DNA of 64,000 nucleotides, from positions 1 through 64,000 of the forward strand of contig MKSF01000018.1 of assembly GCA_001897155.1 (NCBI GenBank), in the 5' to 3' direction. Source of the stretch: Bacteroidetes bacterium 47-18 (GTDB taxonomy: Bacteria; Bacteroidota; Bacteroidia; Chitinophagales; Chitinophagaceae). The notes below the pieces were generated by a model. The model had not been told where the DNA came from, ran no database searches, and saw nothing but the letters and a program-made list of their open reading frames with translations. Position 1 is the stretch's first letter; each line of letters opens with the position of its first letter. The translations under genes and the position numbers were made by a program. Of the stretch, positions 49,730-59,264 are shown piece by piece.

Positions 49730-52141
49730 ATGGAGATATCATATAACTGGCTGTCCCGGTACCTGCCGCAGCCCATACCCGTAGACGAGCTGAGCATTAT
49801 CCTGACAAGCATAGGACTGGAAGTAGAGCATATAGAAAAATTTGAAGCTGTAAAGGGTTCCCTGGAAGGACTGGTGACCGGGCAGGTGCTCACCTGTGAA
49901 CCGCATCCCAACGCCGACAAGCTGCGTGTTACGACCGTAGATGTAGGCAACGGTACCGTGCTGCCTATTGTATGCGGCGCGCCGAACGTAGCTGCCGGGC
50001 AGAAAGTGATAGTAGCTACCGTAGGCACTACCGTTCACCCGCTTACAGGCACAGCGTTCGAGATCAAAAAAGCTAAGATACGCGGCGAGGTCAGTGAAGG
50101 TATGATATGCGCGGAAGATGAGATCGGGCTGGGCACAAGCCACGATGGCATTATGGTCTTACCCGGGGATGTGCCGGTCGGGGAAGCAGCCAAATCCTAT
50201 TTTGATATTCCCGCTCCGGACTATACCATCTCCATCGGGCTGACACCCAACAGGAGCGATGCCAATTCCCACCTGGGAGTGGCAAAGGATGTCTGCGCTT
50301 ACCAGACGCATCATACCGGCCGGGAGTGGAAGGTAGTGATGCCGGAAATTGAAGAAGTACAGGCCACAGCCGACCTGCCCGTTACTATACAGCTGGACAA
50401 TCCAACTGCTTGTCCCCTGTATGCAGGCATTACCATTAAAGGCATCCGGGTAGCACCCTCGCCGGAATGGCTCCAGCAGGCATTAAAGGCTATCGGTCAG
50501 CGTACCGTGAACAATGTGGTGGATATTACCAATTATATTTTGCACGAAACGGGACAGCCGCTGCATGCTTTCGATTATGACAGCATTGCCGGGCAGACCA
50601 TCATAGTGCGGAACGTTCCGGAAGGCACCAAATTTCAAACCCTGGACGAAAAGGAGCGCAGCCTACGGGCGGAAGATCTTATGATCTGCGATGCTAAAAA
50701 GCCGCTGGCTGTCGCCGGGGTCTTCGGCGGTCTTGCTTCCGGCGTTACCGACCATACGACCAACCTGTTCATCGAGAGCGCCTACTTCGACCCGAAGACC
50801 ATCCGGCGTACCTCGCTGCATCACGGACTGCGTACCGATGCCGCCACCCATTTTGAAAAAGGCGTGGATATCTCCCTTGTCGTGCCTGCCCTGAAAAGAG
50901 CGGTACAGCTTATCATATCCGTAGCGGGAGGCGCGGCATCCGGTATCATCACTGCAAGCGGCGCGGCATTTACGCCCAAAAGGATCGACTTTTCCGGCGA
51001 ATACATCAGCGCTTTGTGCGGGAAGTCCTATGCACCTGAGCAGATCACTACGATCCTGGAAGCCCTGGGCTTTGAAATGCTCAGCAGGGATGCCGACCGG
51101 TTTGAGGTGCTGGTACCCAGCAATAAGACCGATGTGCACCAGGCTGCGGATATTGCAGAGGAAATACTCCGTATAGACGGGCTGGACAATGTATCCGTTC
51201 CCGGTGCGGTAAGCATTTCCCTGAATAAAAGGTCCACGCCTGTTTCCAGGAAATGGAAAGAGCGCATAGCCAATCACCTGACAGGTCTCGGGATGACCGA
51301 GATCGTTACCAATTCCATTACCAACAGCAAATATTATCCGGATAAGGAGACCACGCTTGTAAGGATGCTGAACAACCTGACCTCCGAGCTGGACTGTATG
51401 CGTCCCGCCATGCTGGAGTCAGGACTGGAAGTATTGAACTTCAATATCAACAGGAAGCAGCAGGACCTCAAATTATACGAGATCGGTCACGTCTATGCAA
51501 CCTCCGGCAGCGGCCGGTATCAGCAGTCCGGCAGGCTGGCGATCTGGCTTACCGGGAATATTGCCGAAAACAGCTGGCACAGCCAACCGGAAAAGACAGA
51601 TCTTTTTTATGCCAAAGGCATCGTGGAGAGCATACTGAGAATATGCGGCGTATCGAAGTTCCAGTTAAAAACGGATAACGGCACGCTTTCCTGGAACAGG
51701 GGCAAGGACAGTATCGCTGTCCTGATGAACGTACCCGCTGCAACCTTAAAAGCGTTTGATATCAAACAGGAGGTATTTTATATAGAGTTCCACTGGGAGA
51801 TATTAATGCAGGCCATCGGCAACAGCCAGCAGCAGATACGGTACACGGAAATACCCAAATACCCTGCGATGAAAAGAGACCTTGCCGTGGTGGTCCGTAA
51901 GGATGTGACCTATGAGCAGCTCCTGCAGGTGATCCATAAGCAAAAGTTCCGGACGCTTAAGAACTTCGACCTGTTCGATGTATTCGAAAGCGAGAAGCTG
52001 GGTGCGGACAAAAAGTCGCTGGCGCTGAGCTTCACCTTTTTGGACACCGAAAAGACCCTGACAGATACGGAAGTGGATGGTATGATGCAGCAACTGATCA
52101 AAGCGTTTGAAAAGGATACTGAAGCCCTGATCAGGCAGTAA
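49730..52141 (+). CDS. pheT: Phenylalanyl-tRNA synthetase beta subunit
   Basis: This 803-residue protein starts MEISYNWLSRYLPQPIPVDEL. Domains in order: an EMAP-II-like tRNA-binding domain (about 42-150), the B3/4 editing region (about 210-370), B5 (near 400-470), the catalytic-like core and the FDX-ACB anticodon domain (about 705-800). The beta subunit normally works with PheS, which is not beside it, so pheS is elsewhere as usual in Bacteroidota. A small coiled-coil gene follows 34 bp downstream. Confidence 0.97.
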   Translation: MEISYNWLSRYLPQPIPVDELSIILTSIGLEVEHIEKFEAVKGSLEGLVTGQVLTCEPHPNADKLRVTTVDVGNGTVLPIVCGAPNVAAGQKVIVATVGTTVHPLTGTAFEIKKAKIRGEVSEGMICAEDEIGLGTSHDGIMVLPGDVPVGEAAKSYFDIPAPDYTISIGLTPNRSDANSHLGVAKDVCAYQTHHTGREWKVVMPEIEEVQATADLPVTIQLDNPTACPLYAGITIKGIRVAPSPEWLQQALKAIGQRTVNNVVDITNYILHETGQPLHAFDYDSIAGQTIIVRNVPEGTKFQTLDEKERSLRAEDLMICDAKKPLAVAGVFGGLASGVTDHTTNLFIESAYFDPKTIRRTSLHHGLRTDAATHFEKGVDISLVVPALKRAVQLIISVAGGAASGIITASGAAFTPKRIDFSGEYISALCGKSYAPEQITTILEALGFEMLSRDADRFEVLVPSNKTDVHQAADIAEEILRIDGLDNVSVPGAVSISLNKRSTPVSRKWKERIANHLTGLGMTEIVTNSITNSKYYPDKETTLVRMLNNLTSELDCMRPAMLESGLEVLNFNINRKQQDLKLYEIGHVYATSGSGRYQQSGRLAIWLTGNIAENSWHSQPEKTDLFYAKGIVESILRICGVSKFQLKTDNGTLSWNRGKDSIAVLMNVPAATLKAFDIKQEVFYIEFHWEILMQAIGNSQQQIRYTEIPKYPAMKRDLAVVVRKDVTYEQLLQVIHKQKFRTLKNFDLFDVFESEKLGADKKSLALSFTFLDTEKTLTDTEVDGMMQQLIKAFEKDTEALIRQ

Positions 52142-52175
52142 ATCCCGCCGCAAAGGCCATAAATCACATTTTATT

Positions 52176-52451
52176 ATGAAGACCCTGGATACTTTAAATC
52201 AGAAAATTGAGGCGTTAGTGAAGCAGCACCGGCAGCTGCAGGCAGACCACCAGTTGCTGGTAAAGGAGTATGAAAAGCAGCTGAAGCATAATGAGAAGCT
52301 GGAACAGGAAATAAGATCAATGCAAAAGAAGATCGATGAGCTGGTAATACAGCATACCGTACAGATATTAACAGATGCGCAGAAAGCCGCCCTTAAGAAG
52401 CAGCTTGCAGCCATCATCGCGAGGATAGACAATAATTTAAAACTGCTGTAA
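52176..52451 (+). CDS. Small coiled-coil protein, unknown
   Basis: This 91-residue protein is almost entirely a heptad coiled coil (LNQKIEALVKQHRQLQADHQ, then LKHNEKLEQEIRSMQKKIDE) with a helical end. In Bacteroidota a coiled-coil gene like this often lies between pheT and zapA. No zapA is present here; two envelope genes follow instead. It could be a ZapB-like division factor; the family is unproven. Confidence 0.75.
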   Translation: MKTLDTLNQKIEALVKQHRQLQADHQLLVKEYEKQLKHNEKLEQEIRSMQKKIDELVIQHTVQILTDAQKAALKKQLAAIIARIDNNLKLL

Positions 52452-52461
52452 ACAGGAGCGT

Positions 52462-53013
52462 ATGCGTTTAAAAAAGGGATTACAGTACCTGTGCTTTATG
52501 TGGGCCTGCCTAATGCTGGTGTTTGCAGCTTCCTGCAATAAGGAACAGGTGTGCTTCATTCCCACCAATGTGACCGGGAAAATGGCTTTTTCAGTAAAGG
52601 AAGTCCGTGATACGCTCATTTTAACGGATTCCAACGTTATTGATACCACCATCATCTCCTTCCGGGATACTGCAATGACCGCCCACGAGATGCGTACCTT
52701 TACCTATGACACCAATTATGTCATTTACGGCATCAGGGGACAAAGCATCATATCTTTTTCGCTGGACCCGGACCTTCAGACTATCCAGTATAAGGTGGTG
52801 CCGGATAATAATGAGCCGGAGATGAACGACACGCTCACCGTAAAATATGACAGCTATCTTTATTTTATTTCCAACGACTGCGGCTTTACCTATAATTATA
52901 AGATCACATCCGTCCATATTACCAATCATTATTTAGATTCTTCTGCCGTTATTACCCCGGAGGTGACCACAGAAGGAAGTAAACAGCATATCAGACTCTA
53001 CTTTTTCAAGTAA
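52462..53013 (+). CDS. Lipoprotein of the DUF6452 type
   Basis: This 183-residue protein has a lipoprotein signal (MLVFAASCNKEQ, lipidated Cys25). A beta-rich region with repeated Thr/Ile strands follows (TLILTDSNVIDTTIISF). The end carries YLYFISNDCGFTYNYKI with a second cysteine. The layout matches DUF6452, which in related genomes precedes a DUF6048 gene, as it does here. Its function is unknown; the two genes abut exactly (TAA then ATG). Confidence 0.82.
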   Translation: MRLKKGLQYLCFMWACLMLVFAASCNKEQVCFIPTNVTGKMAFSVKEVRDTLILTDSNVIDTTIISFRDTAMTAHEMRTFTYDTNYVIYGIRGQSIISFSLDPDLQTIQYKVVPDNNEPEMNDTLTVKYDSYLYFISNDCGFTYNYKITSVHITNHYLDSSAVITPEVTTEGSKQHIRLYFFK

Positions 53014-53838
53014 ATGAAACCATATCTCTTCCTGCTTTTATCCGTCCTATCGTTCACCGGCAATGCCCAGGTAACCGCTCTACAGGCAGACAGCCTGAAG
53101 CAGCAGGCTGTTGCCGACAGTACGGGAAAGAACCGGCAGGAAGACAGCCTGAAGACCGCGACGGCACCTCCTTCACGGCCAGATACCTCCGGCGCCGCAC
53201 CTGCCGTAAGTACGAAAAAGCAGCGGCCCGGATACCAGCCCCAGATCAAATTGCTGCTGGATGTGGGTAACCTGGGCCTTAACTTCCTGGATGAACGCAG
53301 AAACGATTACGAGATATCCGCAGACTATCTTTACAGGAATAACTGGTATATTGTGGCCGAGGGCGGCTATGCCGAGGGTAAGATAGATTATGACAATCTT
53401 AAATACAGGACTACCAGCAGTTATTTGCGTGTCGGTGGAGACAAATCCCTGCTGGAGCCAATCAGCAAGCGGGACCTGGACATCGTTTTTTTCGGGTTCC
53501 GCTACGGGATAGGTATGGGCACCAGGGGCGATGCCTATTATGTAGTACCTTCCCAATTCGGCCCCTCCAAGGAAGGTGTCTTCGAAAGCCAGGATTTCAT
53601 AGTCCATTGGGGCGAAATGACCGCCGGGATGCGTGTAGAATTATGGCAGGGCATCTATGCCGGCTGGAATTTCAGGGCGCGCTTTCTGCTGAACGGTAAA
53701 GTTTTCGAGCAAAAAATAAGTCCCAATTATATCGCCGGCTATGGCGTTGCAGACAAATCAACCTCCTTCGGCTTTAATATTTATTTAGGTTACGCGTTCC
53801 GATGGCATAAAAAAAGTCCGGCCGGCCATCCGCAATAA
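53014..53838 (+). CDS. Outer-membrane protein of the DUF6048 type
   Basis: This 274-residue protein has a signal peptide (KPYLFLLLSVLSFTGNAQ), then a Ser/Thr/Pro-rich disordered segment (residues 40-70). A beta-barrel-like domain follows, with the sequences DVGNLGLNFLDERRNDYEIS and FFGFRYGIGMGT near its centre and KTSFGFN-type strands at the end. It begins directly at the DUF6452 stop codon. The pair probably acts together at the outer membrane. Confidence 0.85.
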   Translation: MKPYLFLLLSVLSFTGNAQVTALQADSLKQQAVADSTGKNRQEDSLKTATAPPSRPDTSGAAPAVSTKKQRPGYQPQIKLLLDVGNLGLNFLDERRNDYEISADYLYRNNWYIVAEGGYAEGKIDYDNLKYRTTSSYLRVGGDKSLLEPISKRDLDIVFFGFRYGIGMGTRGDAYYVVPSQFGPSKEGVFESQDFIVHWGEMTAGMRVELWQGIYAGWNFRARFLLNGKVFEQKISPNYIAGYGVADKSTSFGFNIYLGYAFRWHKKSPAGHPQ

Positions 53839-54204
53839 TCTTATTTCACCCACCCCTTCTCCGTACCTATGGTAACGGAAACATCACTGATACGACCTAA
53901 CACCTTCATTTACCCTGTCAAACCCGCCATGCCCTCCATGAATTTATACCATGAACAGGGTATTTTATTTTCGCCTTAAAATACAGGTACCGGCATATTG
54001 CTGTATATACAATAATATACCGTCTGATTTTTTAAAGTAATATATATTTGTATTCATATGAATAACAATATTATAAATATTTAAATTATTTAAAATACAA
54101 AAAGAGACAAACCTAAGTAACATTTCATTAACAAGATTATTTTACGTATATTTTAACTTTACAGACTTATTTCTTACCAAAGAACCAAAAAAAACCAGTT
54201 TAAA
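53839..54204. other. Intergenic region with terminator-like stem (366 bp)
   Basis: TACCCTGTC at 53911 and GAACAGGGTA near 53963 could pair around a long loop, with a T-rich tail (TTTTATTTT). This may terminate the pheT operon. The rest is very AT-rich. TAACTTTA at 54153-54160 is a weak -7-like box for the T9SS gene; a similar TAACTTTA lies before the other large T9SS gene near 24140. Confidence 0.45.
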
Positions 54205-57135
54205 ATGAAGTTCATTTCCATCAGCCACCTGTTGTTGGGAGCCAGCCTTTTTCTTACCGCTTTTACAGGCAGCTCTCAAACATCAGTGACCAAAATCTAT
54301 ACCGATTTTAACGGTTTCTGGAGTACTGACTCCACTGCCAGATTCCCTAACACTTCTCATCACCTTTTGGGATTCCGCATCGGCAGTACTCCAAATGACA
54401 GCATTTTTTCAACGGGTGTCAATGATTCGCTGCTCCGGGCACAGGGAATGAATTTTATACCCGTCAATTTCAAGGCCGTCCCTATAAGCCTGGGTAACAG
54501 GAGCGGCTCAAGCTATTACATAGGGATAGGCAGCAATTACAATAATGCCTGGCAGCCTCCCAGTCCCTCGCCACCCTATACCGCACCTTACTTCAGGTCC
54601 CCGGAATATTACCTGACGGATGGCATACAGGGTCTTGATATCGGTACCGCGGTATTTAATATTCCTGCAGGTACCAATGGCACCTCCTACCAGATAGATC
54701 AGTTCAGCGTGTCAAGAATCGGGGACGGAATTCCTGATATTGTTGTGACCCAGACCGGCGTATTCAGCGGTACAGCAGACAAGTTCAGGTTTGTAGATAT
54801 CAACGGCAATACCGTAGGTAATGAATTATCCAGCAGCTTTCCCGGCAGCCTGGGTGTTGCGCACTGGGCATTTTATAATGTCAGCAACGGCTATTATACC
54901 AGCCCCCAGCCCCAGGGAACGGGCTATATTGATAATAACCAGAATCCCCGGGATATCAGGGTGCTGCAATGGGACCTCATCTCCTTTGGTCTGAACGCCA
55001 GCAATGTGGGTAATGTCACGCATTTCATCCACCAGCTTGGAGGCAGCAGCGACCCGGCTTTTGTGGCTTACAATACTTCCTCTTTCCGCGCGCTGGGCAA
55101 TCTCAGTCCCGGATGCGGCTCTTCCGTTACGCCACCTGTATGGTTACAATCCGGTACGGGCATTGCTGCCAACGCATCCGGCCAGATATCCTCGTGGAAA
55201 AACGACGGTAATAATACCAACAATGGCGAGCAAAGCAATAGCGCCATAGCTCCTGTCGTGCAACCCGCATCGTTCAACACCAACTACAGGCCCTACGTAC
55301 ATTTCAGCGGGGGAAACATCCTACACCAGTTGAATACACCTTTCAGCAGCGCAAACGATAGCTTTGACATCTTCGTGGTGTCCCGCGCTACCGTCACAAC
55401 CGGCTACCAGAAGATCGTAGGCTTTAAAAAGAGCGGGGCCAGCAGGAATGATTACGCCTCTCTCTGGCTGACACCTTCCGGGCAACTGGAGTTCAGGGAT
55501 ACCACCGTCACACTGCTGACTTCAGCCGGCACACCGGGCATCAGCAACCTGGGCATATGGCATATCAGCTATACCCGCGGGGGCAACCTGTCTATTTCAC
55601 TGAACGGCAACCAGACAGCCGTGCTGCCCGGCGTGACGCTCAGCCTGCCTACCTATCATACCGAGTACGGCGATAATACCTCCGCCTTTGATCTTGCCGA
55701 GATCATATTCTATAACAGCAACCTGCCGGCTGCGGAGCTCCGCCGCATCCATTCTTACCTGTCCCTTAAATACGGCATTCATTATACTGCGGATTATATA
55801 TCCGGTACGAATAATACCATCTGGAAGCAAAATAACGGCGGCTATACCTACAATGTCTTCGGCATAGGCCGTGAAGACTGTATCGGGGTGCTGCAGAAAC
55901 AATCGCATTCCGTAACATCCGGTACGCTGTCAGAAGATATCATACAGGTAGGGCTGGATACGATCTTTCCTTCAAATGCCCTTAATACCGGCAATATAGC
56001 GGACGCGCATTACATCATGTGGGGCGACAATAACGGAAGCCTCACTACCCTGGACCAGGTAAGAAGCCGGGAGCACTGCCTGTTAGCGCCACAAAGAAGA
56101 TGGCGCGCGCAGACAACCGGCAACCTTGCGAACACTATGAATACCCTGGTAGCCATCCAGGCCAACGGTATATCGGGACCGGGATGGGTAAGTCCTTCCG
56201 GCAATCCCCAGGATTATTTCCTGCTTATAGACCGTAATGCCAACGGGCTTTATAACGATAATGTGGATGACGCTATTCCCGCTTCAGAGATCAGCAATGG
56301 TGTTCTTATCTTTAAAAACGTGCTTTGGGATACCGATTATTCCGCTTCCGATCTCTTTACCGTAGGCTATAAAGTAGCCACACCCAACGCCGGACCGGAC
56401 CAGACGCTGGCAGGCAATTCCTTTACCCTGAACGCTTCCCCTGCAACCGGGACCTGGACGGTCACCTCAACAGACCCTGTCAGTGCAGCCATTACCATCC
56501 AGGATGCCACGCAGTATAACACACAGGTAACGGTACCCAACAGCGTGACCGCCGTGTTAAGATGGGAGCCCCAGGGCACCGGCAGCTATTGCTATGATGA
56601 AGTGATGCTGATCAACAGCACGGCGCTTCCTATCAGGCTAGAATCTTTCCGTGCCGTTATACAGGGCAAGGGTACCGTATTGCTGTCATGGAAGACGGCA
56701 TCTGAAGAAAATAATAAAGGATTTTATATTGAACGTTCCGCGGACGGTACCGCATTTGAGACCATAGGATTCGTAAAAGGCAGGAATACGGCCTCCTCCT
56801 ACCGGTTCACGGACAGCAGGCCTTTCAATGGTGTGAATTTCTACAGGCTGAAGCAGGTGGATCTTGACGAGGTACATTTTGCCTACAGCACAACGGAAAG
56901 GGTGGACCTGCCGGCCGGCAGTGAATTTACCGTGGTTCCCAATCCGGTTACCGGTGAGCTTACCATTAAAGGATTGCCATTGCAGACCCCTGTCACGATT
57001 TTCAACGCGGTAGGCCAGGTGGTGTATGAAGGCCCTTATACGGCCCAGAATATCTCCTTATGGCCCAGCGGCTTCTACTGGATCCGCCTGATCCATAACG
57101 GCACCGTGGAGAGCATACGGTTTACCAAACAATAA
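54205..57135 (+). CDS. Large T9SS type A secreted protein
   Basis: This 976-residue protein has a signal peptide (KFISISHLLLGASLFLTAFTGSSQ). Residues 300-520 form a LamG-like lectin domain (YVHFSGGNILHQLNTPF, DSFDIFVVSR). A segment follows with YLSLKYGIHY and FGIGREDCIGVLQKQSHSV, typical of T9SS surface proteins. The end is a Fn3-like strand set (LSWKTASEENNKGFYIERSADG) and a type A sorting domain, with FTVVPNPVTGELTIKG, VTIFNAVGQVVY and GFYWIRLIHNG. It would be exported by T9SS and attached to the surface or released. Ligand is unknown. It is followed by a terminator. Confidence 0.9.
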   Translation: MKFISISHLLLGASLFLTAFTGSSQTSVTKIYTDFNGFWSTDSTARFPNTSHHLLGFRIGSTPNDSIFSTGVNDSLLRAQGMNFIPVNFKAVPISLGNRSGSSYYIGIGSNYNNAWQPPSPSPPYTAPYFRSPEYYLTDGIQGLDIGTAVFNIPAGTNGTSYQIDQFSVSRIGDGIPDIVVTQTGVFSGTADKFRFVDINGNTVGNELSSSFPGSLGVAHWAFYNVSNGYYTSPQPQGTGYIDNNQNPRDIRVLQWDLISFGLNASNVGNVTHFIHQLGGSSDPAFVAYNTSSFRALGNLSPGCGSSVTPPVWLQSGTGIAANASGQISSWKNDGNNTNNGEQSNSAIAPVVQPASFNTNYRPYVHFSGGNILHQLNTPFSSANDSFDIFVVSRATVTTGYQKIVGFKKSGASRNDYASLWLTPSGQLEFRDTTVTLLTSAGTPGISNLGIWHISYTRGGNLSISLNGNQTAVLPGVTLSLPTYHTEYGDNTSAFDLAEIIFYNSNLPAAELRRIHSYLSLKYGIHYTADYISGTNNTIWKQNNGGYTYNVFGIGREDCIGVLQKQSHSVTSGTLSEDIIQVGLDTIFPSNALNTGNIADAHYIMWGDNNGSLTTLDQVRSREHCLLAPQRRWRAQTTGNLANTMNTLVAIQANGISGPGWVSPSGNPQDYFLLIDRNANGLYNDNVDDAIPASEISNGVLIFKNVLWDTDYSASDLFTVGYKVATPNAGPDQTLAGNSFTLNASPATGTWTVTSTDPVSAAITIQDATQYNTQVTVPNSVTAVLRWEPQGTGSYCYDEVMLINSTALPIRLESFRAVIQGKGTVLLSWKTASEENNKGFYIERSADGTAFETIGFVKGRNTASSYRFTDSRPFNGVNFYRLKQVDLDEVHFAYSTTERVDLPAGSEFTVVPNPVTGELTIKGLPLQTPVTIFNAVGQVVYEGPYTAQNISLWPSGFYWIRLIHNGTVESIRFTKQ

Positions 57136-57155
57136 GACCTCAAAAGTCTGATCAA

Positions 57156-57190
57156 TAAGAAAGGAGCTGCCGGGCAGCTCCTTTCTTATT
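57156..57190 (+). terminator. Terminator after the T9SS type A gene
   Basis: AATAAGAAAGGAGCTGCC-GGGCAGCTCCTTTCTTATT is a stem of at least 16 bp just after the stop at 57135. Confidence 0.92.
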
Positions 57191-57192
57191 CG

Positions 57193-57370
57193 TGACGATC
57201 TGCTTATAGGCCACAACCTTTTATTACGGATACGTTTGCTGAGCAGCGTTCTCTCTGCAGCTCAGAGACCGCTTTAGCTATAAAGGAGCTTAGAGGCTGA
57301 ACGGATATGAGGTATCTCCTGTAATAATTGGTAGCTTATAATGGCTTTGTTTCCTATATATAGATAGTCA
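57193..57370 (+). repeat. Dispersed repeat A, copy 7 (178 bp)
   Basis: It starts TGACGATCTGCTTATAGGCC and ends ATATATAGATAGTCA. Interior words (TTACGGATACGTTTGC, CTATAAAGGAGC, TTTGTTTCC) match copy 2. It lies between convergent genes, directly after a terminator. Confidence 0.8.
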
Positions 57371-57401
57371 TTACACACAGCGTTTATATTCCCGAAACGG
57401 G

Positions 57402-58703
57402 CTAATATTTCACAAATTTATGAGGAGCAGCCGCTTCACCGATCCTGATGTAATACATACCGGCAGGAAGACCGCTCACATCTAGGCCCTCTATAGCTTC
57501 CGCAGTATGGATATGATGCGTATAAACGACATTTCCGACCGCATTACAGATGTATATGGTCTGCTGCGCCGTTACCGGGGGATCCATACGCCACTGCACA
57601 TATAAACGATGCTGCACCATATTGGCACCATAGATACCGAAATGCACAGGCGCTTTCCTGCCGGCAATGCCGGTGCCGGTATCCGGGTCAGGCTGCTTTA
57701 CAGGGCCGATCTTTTTGGGGGTGAATAAGGTCATTCCGACAGGCAGATGGTCGCTCATATCATGCAGCTGCTGCCTGAAGCTCTGGGAATAGGCACCATT
57801 GCACGACACATCATTGACAGCTTTATTCAGACAGTTGCCGTTATTCCCGTAGGCCTTGTAAGAATCCTTTACATAGCTGATATCGGCAGTGCTGTCAGCT
57901 TCCATGTGCCGGGACATAAAGATGATATCAAAACGGTCGTCCACACCGCCTATGGCGCCGTAAAGGCCAAATCCCGCCCTCGAGGTCCGGGTGGCCTGGG
58001 TATGCATATGGGCAAAGGCCGGGTTATCCTGCCATGTGCCGCTTACATTCCCTAAAGGATCTGCCAGTGGATGCGGATGCACAGTATCTGTAAAATGCCG
58101 GTAAGCCAGCTCCGATGAGTTATAAAAGTTCATATCGCCTGCTACCAGCACATGCCTGCCCGGGGGGATGGTGTGCAGCACCTGCATCAGCGTGTCTGCC
58201 ATATTGAATCGGGAACGGACATTGGCGGTACCGGTGCTGGACTTCAGGTGCACCACGAAAAGCTCCATGATCAGCGAATCCTTATCCGCATCGGTCGTAT
58301 TGACCAGTAAAGTGTACCTGTTGATATCCCTTACATCCGTGGGGTACACATATTCCCCGAGCAGGGTAAATTTCCTGCGGTTAAAGTACACCATTTGCTG
58401 GAGGGTATCCTGCTCATTGGAACGGTTATACACGAATGTGCCCCGTGCAAAGGTATCCTGCGTGTAGGCAAAAGATTGCTGCAGCAGCGCGTCAGCTCCT
58501 GCTTCCGATTCCAGCTCACAGACCATCAGGATATCGGGCTGTACATCGGCCAGTATATCTTTCAATAATAGCTCACGATTGCCAGGCGTAGCGGAAGGAT
58601 ACCGGTAAAGATTGTAGAACATCATATGGAGCGCCTCCTGGGCGATGGTCCCCAAAGGGTACATTATGATGCAGCAATAAAGGCAGATAGCTTTTAGTTT
58701 CAT
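57402..58703 (-). CDS. Secreted endonuclease/exonuclease/phosphatase-fold protein with T9SS tail
   Basis: This 433-residue protein has a signal peptide (KLKAICLYCCIIMYPLGTIAQ) and an EEP-fold catalytic domain (residues 25-330). Active-site elements are visible: MFYNLYRYPS (Asn), MVCELESEAG (Glu), VVHLKSSTG (His), VAGDMNFYNSSE (Asp, Asn), DRFDIIFMS and MSDHLPVGM (Asp, His). The last 75 residues form a T9SS type A-like sorting domain (VQWRMDPPVTAQQTIYICNA, GMYYIRIG). It is probably an extracellular phosphodiesterase or nuclease for nutrient release. Confidence 0.9.
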   Translation of the reverse strand: MKLKAICLYCCIIMYPLGTIAQEALHMMFYNLYRYPSATPGNRELLLKDILADVQPDILMVCELESEAGADALLQQSFAYTQDTFARGTFVYNRSNEQDTLQQMVYFNRRKFTLLGEYVYPTDVRDINRYTLLVNTTDADKDSLIMELFVVHLKSSTGTANVRSRFNMADTLMQVLHTIPPGRHVLVAGDMNFYNSSELAYRHFTDTVHPHPLADPLGNVSGTWQDNPAFAHMHTQATRTSRAGFGLYGAIGGVDDRFDIIFMSRHMEADSTADISYVKDSYKAYGNNGNCLNKAVNDVSCNGAYSQSFRQQLHDMSDHLPVGMTLFTPKKIGPVKQPDPDTGTGIAGRKAPVHFGIYGANMVQHRLYVQWRMDPPVTAQQTIYICNAVGNVVYTHHIHTAEAIEGLDVSGLPAGMYYIRIGEAAAPHKFVKY

Positions 58704-58844
58704 ATAAGTTGGTTGGGCCGCCCGGACGCAGGAAACAATAAGAGGGCTGCGTGCTTTACGATGATTGCCGGTCAGTTACCTGTCACTGCTGCTGTAATAC
58801 AGCGGAACCACCTGTTATGCGGTCACCCCGGCAGCCTGTTAAAT

Positions 58845-59261
58845 TTACCGGGGATCTATGCCGCCCATTTTCAGAATGACCCGGTATTCTTCTTCCGTAA
58901 CCGGGCATACGGACAGGCGGCTCTGGCGTATAAGGCTCAGGTTTTCCAGGCCTGCCGTGGCTTTCATTTCAGCCAGGGTTACGGGACGGGGAACTGCCCG
59001 TACGGGTTTCAGGTCCACGACCACCCACCTGTCATCCTCAGTCGTAGGGTCTTGGTAAGCTGTTTTGACCACTTCAGCGATCCCTACTATAGCCAGTCCT
59101 TCGTTGCTGTGATAAAACAGTACCCGGTCGCCCTTTTCCATCGCCTGAAGGTTATTCCTCGCCTGGTAGTTCCTTACACCGTCCCAGAAGGTCCTTTTAT
59201 CCTTCCGGAACTGCTCCCAGCTATATTTAAAGGGTTCGGATTTTACTAACCAATAATTCAT
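58845..59261 (-). CDS. EVE-domain protein
   Basis: This 138-residue protein is a full-length EVE domain. Hallmarks are NYWLVKSEPFKYSWEQF at the start, FWDGVRNYQARNNLQAMEKGDRVLFYHS in the middle and ALVGIAEVVKTAYQDP-like VGIAEVVKTAYQDP next. EVE domains are PUA-like and bind modified bases in DNA or RNA. Whether it reads a modified base here is unknown. It lies next to an FtsB-like gene on the same strand with a gap of three bases. Confidence 0.95.
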   Translation of the reverse strand: MNYWLVKSEPFKYSWEQFRKDKRTFWDGVRNYQARNNLQAMEKGDRVLFYHSNEGLAIVGIAEVVKTAYQDPTTEDDRWVVVDLKPVRAVPRPVTLAEMKATAGLENLSLIRQSRLSVCPVTEEEYRVILKMGGIDPR

Positions 59262-59264
59262 CGT

